Source: Colletotrichum lupini (Eukaryota > Ascomycota > Sordariomycetes > Glomerellales > Glomerellaceae). From it: a DNA stretch of 64,000 nt. Under the pieces are notes generated by a model, which saw only the letters and a list, made by a program, of their open reading frames with translations, was not told the origin of the DNA and did no database searches. Below, one piece after another: positions 58,031-64,000 of this stretch (positions within the stretch are counted from its first letter, which is position 1; each line of letters starts with the position of its first letter). Both the position numbers and the translations under genes were made by a program. The stretch covers positions 2,418,001 through 2,482,000 of the forward strand of contig NC_064681.1 in assembly GCF_023278565.1 (NCBI RefSeq). Reading direction: 5' to 3'.

Positions 58031-58705
58031 TTACCAATTCGAATAATAATCTCTCGACCTCGACACAGGAATGCTCTGACTCCGCCTCCGCTCATTATAC
58101 CTAGGCCGACGGTCCCCATAGCCATAATCCCTCTCAAACTGATCCACAGCCCTCACGTACTCTCTCCCTCCAACGCCCCTCACACTAACACTCTCCTCCC
58201 TCACAGCGGTGCCCCGCGTCGCTCTCGCCTCGGAAACATCGCTCGGCGGCGGCGCATAGTCCCTCACGGACTTATACTCCCTCTCATGCCAATCCGGGTC
58301 GTAGTAATCCCGGTCGCTCCTATCATCCCGAAAACTCCTCCCGTCGTCGGTTCTGCCGTCGTCGTCGTCGTCGTGTCTGCCGCCGTACCTCTCCCTATTC
58401 CTGCCCCTGTCTCTATCATATCCAGCCTGGCTGCGACTGCTCCTCGGCGCGCGGGACCCCGACTGCCTCTCCCTCTGCCTCCGCCTCTCCTCCCTCCTCT
58501 CCTCCTCCTCGTGTTTTGCTTCTTTGCGCTTGAGCGAATTGTCGATCCCAAAGGCGACCGTCGCGCCAATGAGGCCGAGGGCGATGGCCTGGCCCCAGTC
58601 GAAGCCGGCGACCTCTTTTTCGAACTCTTTGCGTTCTTTGCGTTTTTCGGGTTCCGCTTTCCAGGGTCGTGGATCGGGTGGGAGGAGCTTGCTCGGCTTC
58701 ACCAT
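58031..58705 (-). CDS. Conserved-looking small protein, function unknown
   Basis: A 224-residue protein not recognised as any named family. Residues 1–45 are charged (MVKPSKLLPPDPRPWKAEPE, then Lys/Glu-rich). Residues about 37–55 (WGQAIALGLIGATVAFGIDN) form a short Gly-rich hydrophobic segment that could span or insert in a membrane. The rest is a long hydrophilic tail rich in Arg, Asp, Tyr and Ser (RDRGRNRERYGG, RDDRSDRDYYDPDW) ending in RSRDYYSNW. Codon use matches neighbouring genes, the ATG context is good (ACAAAATGG), and the frame spans the whole gap to the convergent decarboxylase, which supports a real gene. A membrane-tethered disordered or RNA-interacting protein is possible but unproven. 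Confidence 0.65.
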   Translation of the reverse strand: MVKPSKLLPPDPRPWKAEPEKRKERKEFEKEVAGFDWGQAIALGLIGATVAFGIDNSLKRKEAKHEEEERREERRRQRERQSGSRAPRSSRSQAGYDRDRGRNRERYGGRHDDDDDGRTDDGRSFRDDRSDRDYYDPDWHEREYKSVRDYAPPPSDVSEARATRGTAVREESVSVRGVGGREYVRAVDQFERDYGYGDRRPRYNERRRSQSIPVSRSRDYYSNW

Positions 58706-60113
58706 TTTGTGTAGGTGTGTGTTGGTATGTATGTGTGTGTATTGTCCTTTTCGTTGTTGACTTTGTATAGGTTTCGAGCTCTTGAATATTGAGATGTAGA
58801 TGGTGTGTAAGTTTGACGGTAGCTTATTTTATGGTTTCGGTTTAGTGTCAAAGGCGGTTGTTCAACGTTCCCCGTACTCGAACAGTCTCTTTGTTTCCGT
58901 TGTTCTTGATATACGTCTCGAGGGTAAAGCGTGGTGAGGCTGGTGGTTTTGGCGTCCCCTCAGAACGGCATTAAAGTACCGAAGGTGCAAAAAAGAACGC
59001 GGCGGTACGTAGGATTATATATCTCAAAGGATTGCAGGTGGCGTCAAGGCCCCTTGTCGAGGATAGGGCAAGAAAGGCACAGAAGGGGAGGGGTACGGAT
59101 GCCGAATTGAGACAAAATATGCAGGGGAGACTCTGACGGCGTTGCACTTTTCAACGGCAATCGGGAAGGGATCTGGATCGACTTGTGTGGCTTGCTGGCA
59201 GGGGGGGGGAATGGACCACACAAAGTGAATATCTTGGGTGTGAAATGACAAGCACTACGGATAACAAGCACAACAGAGACATTTGCTGGGCACATCTAGA
59301 AATTTAATACCTACCCAAGCTACACTAACCCAGTCCCAGGTCCCCTTCACCGCTGGACGCCGGCATTCCCCCGCATCCACTAGCTGAACAAGCCCGACAC
59401 CTTTCGTGATCCATGTTTCGACTGCCGGGAGCCTAGGGGAAGCTTGCCCATTGGGCTCGAGCTGGAAAGCTTGTCGTCACCGTGCCTGCATGATGTCATG
59501 GGGTTCGGCCCCGAGATGCTCCTCACTTAGCCCCACTCACGGTATGTCGCTGGTCTTACCCCATCATTCCCGCCAAGCCGTTGACGTCAAAAGCGTTCTC
59601 GATCTGGCCATAGCTCCCGGGCTTCACCATTCTCCATCCCATTGCTCCAGAACGTAAAACGGCTCCACCAGACAACGAATGAGGCCCGGGCAGCATCAGC
59701 ACTGCAGCAGTGCAACGCAGCTCCCACAGGCTACAGCTCGAGAGCCCAAATGCCTTACAACAAAATCATCATGAGACCATCGTGCCATCCTTGCCATCGT
59801 ACCCTCGTGAGGCATGAGTCGTGCCCTCTTATCCGAACACCTACGCAAACTCTCCCGTACACCCTCGGGGAACAGATCCTGTCTAAGCCACGAGGGCCAG
59901 CAGGCCCCCGCCCCCCTCCCCTTGGTTTAGGCTGAACGCCTGTGACAAGCGGTTGACGCCGTCACCGCCAGCCGCGGGAAGCAAGCACGCAAGAAACATC
60001 AATTTTGAGGCACACATCGCAAAGGGAAACATATTGGTCCGTTGTGGCAGTGCAAAGGTGGTATCATTCATGCTCCTCGTGTAGGCAAATCATGTCTAAG
60101 GTCTGAGAATCTA
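58706..60113. other. Intergenic region upstream of the small protein gene
   Basis: About 1.4 kb containing the promoter of the minus-strand small gene and the 3' flank of NTE1. Only short uninformative frames and a G-run near 59,202–59,210 are seen. Confidence 0.5.
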
Positions 60114-63100
60114 CTAGATGCTGGCTCTCCTGGGTGCCATGGTCCGCCGCATCGCCTTCTTTGCTTCCGTTTCTTCCATGAACGGCAACGACCCGTCTTT
60201 TCTAAGCTTCTGCAAATACTCCTGTCCATACTTGTATCCCATCTGGTAGAGCTCGTCAAACTTGCCAAAGTCGAGCGTGCCATAGTCATCAATCGGAGGC
60301 CGCATGTAAAAGCAGCCTGGCATCGTCTTCGCCCGTTCCAGAGCATCGACACTAGACACGTAAGCCAGTCTAGCCTGAATCTCGGCCAATGTCGGCGGGT
60401 TGGCTGTGCCCGAGAACGGATTCCACCTATTCCAGAATGCCCACACCCCCGACAGCGAATCACCATACGCCTGTGGAGTATCGTCGTCCAGTGAACCAAC
60501 GTCGACTGAAAAGATGATGTCCACACCCAACCTCTTCATGTGAGAGACAGTCAGATTATCAATGTAGCCACCATCCAACAGCATGCTGCCCTCATCGCAG
60601 AGCGGTGGGAGTAAGCCAGCCAGTGACATGGAAGCTCTGATGTATCTCCACGCATAGCCACTGGTGTGGTATTCGATTCGGCTCTTGCTGATGTTTGTCG
60701 TATTGCAATAGTACTCAAGCCAAAAGTCTTCAATCTGAGTCTTGCCAAACGTCTTGAAGATACCCCGATTGAACTCATGGCCCGTGGTGTAAGAGGCAGT
60801 CGGGTATGTGAGATCGAGAGCGAAACGCCACATGCTGGCCATGCGGCCAGAAAACTTCTTGGCGAGGCCGAAGATGGGAACAACATCGGCATGACGGGCG
60901 TAGAGAGCGCCGATGAACGCGCCAATTGAGGTTCCGCCAACAACGTCAATGGGGATGCCAGACTCTTCCATGGCCTGAATGATGCCGATTTGGGTGATGC
61001 CTCTTGCGCCGCCACCACCTAGGACAAGGCCAACAGACTTGCCGCAGAGACGTCTCGCCAGACGATGGAAGTCGCCCTTGTAGGGTGCATCTGGAGAGTA
61101 GAACGGACTGTGCCGAACCTTCCTCGAAGTGTACTTTTGAATCTCCGCCTGGATGATCTGAACCCTTTCCTTCAAGGTGCTCGTTCGCTTTGAGGGCGGA
61201 TGCGCAGGCATGATGTTTGCCCCGAGAGGCATTTGGACGTGGTAGTGTCCACCATTGATCCACATCCGATTCCTCAGCCAGGCTCGAGTCAACCCCGACT
61301 GGGAGTACCTCTCAGAGTGGAGAAGGACGAGAAGTTTCCTCGCAGTCGACTTCATGCCCAACATGAAACGCTCATACTCTCCAATCTCCGGAGATCCTTC
61401 AGCAAGACCAACAAGAAGGATGCAATCCGCCTGAGTGATGCATGTCTGAGTCCAGGGAGAATTGACGTTGGTGTCTGATGCATAGTTAGCATCGGTGTTT
61501 GAGCAACGAGTGTCATCAACAAGCGTGAGATAGGTAGTCCAATCAGGAAAAAATTAGAGTATGTTTGGCCATCAACGGCTTTTGCCTCCGCAAACGGTGT
61601 TTGTTCATCATAAAAGGGACAGTGTAGGTGAATAGAGAGAAAAAAAAAAGGGATCTTACCTGCGACGTATACGACGAGGCCATACTTTTCCTCGAGGTCA
61701 GCCAAGTATTGGGAGAGCTTCAGCTTTCCCATCTTGTTGAAAGCATGCTTGCCGAGATGGTTGAGAATGGCAGATTGGTTGAGGGAGGTGGCACCGTTTG
61801 CAGGACCAACCTGAGACAAGGCGTTCATCAACCGATTACCAAACTCAACCACAGGAACACCAGAAGTCACTGGCAAGATCGCAACGGTCCTCAGGTTGAG
61901 TGACGAAGAGCCTTTGGTAATTGTGTTGGCGTTGCCTGCCTCCTTGGAGAGAAGCTGTGAGGGGTCATCGACAAGGTTCCTTATCCGCGAGGCAATGATC
62001 TTGGAAATCTTAATCGTGATGTTCGGGTGCTCTTGGGCAAGACTGTTGAAGAGTGTGCGTGGAAATTTGACCAGCTCAGTCTGACGGATGGCATGGAGCG
62101 TGCCTGGTCTGACAGACTCTGTCAAGACTTCGAGTTCACCCACACTCTCGCCTTGACCGAACTCGGCTCGCACACTGACACCGCCATCTTTCCTGTCCTG
62201 CACGAGACGAAGTCGGCCGTTGAGAACGATGTGAATTGCCTCGCTCTCCTCGCCCTCATGGAAAAGCACTTGGCCAGCATCAACCTGCTCCCAGTCCAGA
62301 GCAAAGTCGATGTGCATAATCAGACGCGGGAGCAAGCTGGTCAGTCGCTTAGCCATTGTAAGCAGGACAATGGGATAACGGTCGACGATCCTCTCGAGAG
62401 CAGAACGCGGCAGAAAGCCGACATAGACGTCCGTCTTGGCCACGACGTCGATAAAAGATCGGTACGACGACACTGTGCCTACGTATCCAGCAAGGCCACC
62501 TGGCTTAATGAGTGACACACTGCGACGATAGGGCTGCTTCTTCTTCGCTTCCATATGATCAGGCGGATACGCAGGAGACCCATCCATACCCATGTGGTCA
62601 GTGTGCAGAGTCGTTCTACTTGAGGACTGCAAAATGTCTGCTGAGGTGTCCTCCTTCGACGTGCATATGTCGAGGAAGCCGTCAACAACGTAGTAGAGGC
62701 CAGGATTGCGCTCGCCTTGCTCAACCAAAACGGAACCCTTGGGGAAGAAGACAATCTCCACATCATCCTTCATATCGCTTGCGAGGATGTGCGCATTGGG
62801 TGGCGTGTTCAGTGTAAAGCCTCCAGATGTCATGGATTCCGTGTCTCCATCACCAGAGGCATCGAAAGGGCCCATTAGACCGAATGCATTGTTGCCCAGT
62901 CCAGGTCTTGATCGCCTCTGGTCGTAAGAGAAGAGCCGTGGGGATCCTTCGACAGACTCAGCCTCACGGGAGACGCTTCCGTTGCTGCTCAGACCGATCG
63001 CTTTGAACATACATTCAAGGATGGACTGACGGAAGAGGTTGTCTTCATCCAGGGACTCTCGGCCGTCGATCGAGCCTCGAGATTGCCTTTGAGTTGTGAA

Positions 63101-64000
63101 CGGGTTGAATGCTCGCTGGGCAAGCGGGCTTGTACCCTCGTGACGGAGAGCGTCAGCGACTTGTTCGAGGTGAACACTAGCCGAACCAGATGGTCGGTGG
63201 CCAATATGCCGTGCTGACTGGATGTTGGCCAAAAGATCACCAGGACTGGTCTGAGTGGAAGCTCTCTCCCTTGGCGGTCCGATGTTAGTAGCGACCTGAG
63301 AAAATGACCTCTCCTTGGTGGTCATGGAATGCATCATTGCATCCTTGCGAAGAGTCGAGGTTGACTTCCGCCGACGATGCGCGTCTGCGTTGTGCAGTGC
63401 TATGCCTTTGCTCTCCGATTCGCCGCCCACTCTCTCCCGCTCCCGATCAAACTTCTCCTTCAGACGCTGCAAGGCATCGCCCCTAAGCATGTTGGGCAAC
63501 TGACATGAGGTGAAAGAAAGCATGTTCTTCTCCGTCTGCAAGACTTCACCAGTAAGCCCCAGATAATTGTAAGCCGTCGCCAATGTAACTCTCTGGAAAC
63601 GGGAGAGAATGACTTGAACAATGTGGGAAGTGGCCTTGGGATAGACCTTGGTGAGCCGGCGAAATGCGCTTGCTGGGATGATGGCGATAGTTGTGTCTAC
63701 CGTCGCCCTTGCAATGATATCTGGGTGCGCTGAGCCAGAAGTTGCTCGACTCTGAAGAGGAGGGCGCCTTGGCTGGCGAGCACTGCTGGGGACACTGCCG
63801 CTGCTGTCAAGCGAGATAGGTGGAATTCTTGCGCTACCAGGCAAGTTGGGTGTAGTGGCCCGCTTTGGAGGTTCCTCGATCCTCACCCCAGTCCTTTCCT
63901 CCGAGGTCTCTGGGAACTCAGGAGTTGCTGGGAACGGACTGGCAGGGTCTGATGGCATGCGGCGGAAGCCTGCGGTGCGCGGAAATGGTGAGGTTCTCAG
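60114..64000 (-). CDS. NTE1: NTE1 lysophospholipase (patatin with cyclic-nucleotide-binding domains), 5' truncated
   Basis: ER-associated serine esterase that deacylates phosphatidylcholine and lysophosphatidylcholine. Exons >64000–61660 and 61474–60114 (intron 61475–61659, donor GTAAGA, acceptor CATCAG, phase 1) give 1233 visible residues; the frame is open to the window edge, so the N-terminal membrane segments lie outside. Visible domains in order are the end of one cyclic-nucleotide-binding fold ([17 protein letters not shown]), a disordered region, and two further cyclic-nucleotide-binding folds ([37 protein letters not shown]). The patatin domain follows, with the oxyanion loop [12 protein letters not shown], nucleophile elbow [10 protein letters not shown], and catalytic Asp in [14 protein letters not shown]. 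Splicing restores [26 protein letters not shown] across the junction. It overlaps in chemistry, but not in fold, with the phospholipase B at 2461. Confidence 0.94.

Overview
The window reads as nuclear DNA of a filamentous ascomycete, most likely a Sordariomycete. Protein genes carry short GT–AG introns (about 50–230 nt). There is a tRNA gene with an intron at the standard eukaryotic position, a fungal Zn2Cys6 regulator, and fungal versions of HIS2, VIP1, UTP21 and NTE1. A secreted pectin-backbone lyase and a GH76 mannanase fit a plant- or debris-associated lifestyle, but the genus cannot be fixed from this sequence. Genes lie on both strands without operons. Long gaps carry no convincing CDS and show no strong AT bias.

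Layout. 1–432: 3' end of histidinol-phosphatase (HIS2). 975–1067 (-): tRNA-Trp(CCA) with a 21-nt intron. 2461–4692 (+): secreted, GPI-type lysophospholipase/phospholipase B. 4748–7124 (-) and 7810–8770 (+): a divergent pair, a Zn2Cys6 transcription factor and an NmrA/isoflavone-reductase-like oxidoreductase, sharing a 685-bp promoter with a perfect CGG/CCG inverted repeat. 13522–14655 (+): MOSC-domain protein. 14656–30792: about 16 kb with no supportable gene between two convergent genes; it contains extreme G-tracts, a perfect GC palindrome and microsatellites. 30793–36174 (-): VIP1 inositol-pyrophosphate kinase/phosphatase with a 22-nt microexon. 37935–41219 (+): UTP21, an SSU-processome WD40 protein. 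42933–44945 (+): PL4 rhamnogalacturonan lyase. 49870–51057 (+): GH76 mannanase. 53205–54776 (+): membrane-associated ATP-grasp ligase resembling MysC. 55704–57313 (+): PLP-dependent aromatic amino acid decarboxylase-type enzyme. 58031–58705 (-): small unknown protein. 60114–>64000 (-): NTE1 lysophospholipase, 5' end outside the window.

Most genes are independent housekeeping or secreted functions. Two neighbourhoods look functionally joined. One is the Zn2Cys6 regulator with the divergent NmrA-like enzyme. The other, the best candidate for an undescribed system, is the tandem MysC-like ATP-grasp ligase plus amino-acid decarboxylase. In principle that pair could make an amine and then join it, or an amino acid, to a carboxylate. 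The usual mycosporine partners (a dehydroquinate-synthase-like cyclase and an O-methyltransferase) are absent from the window. No transposon, CRISPR array or viral sequence was recognised.
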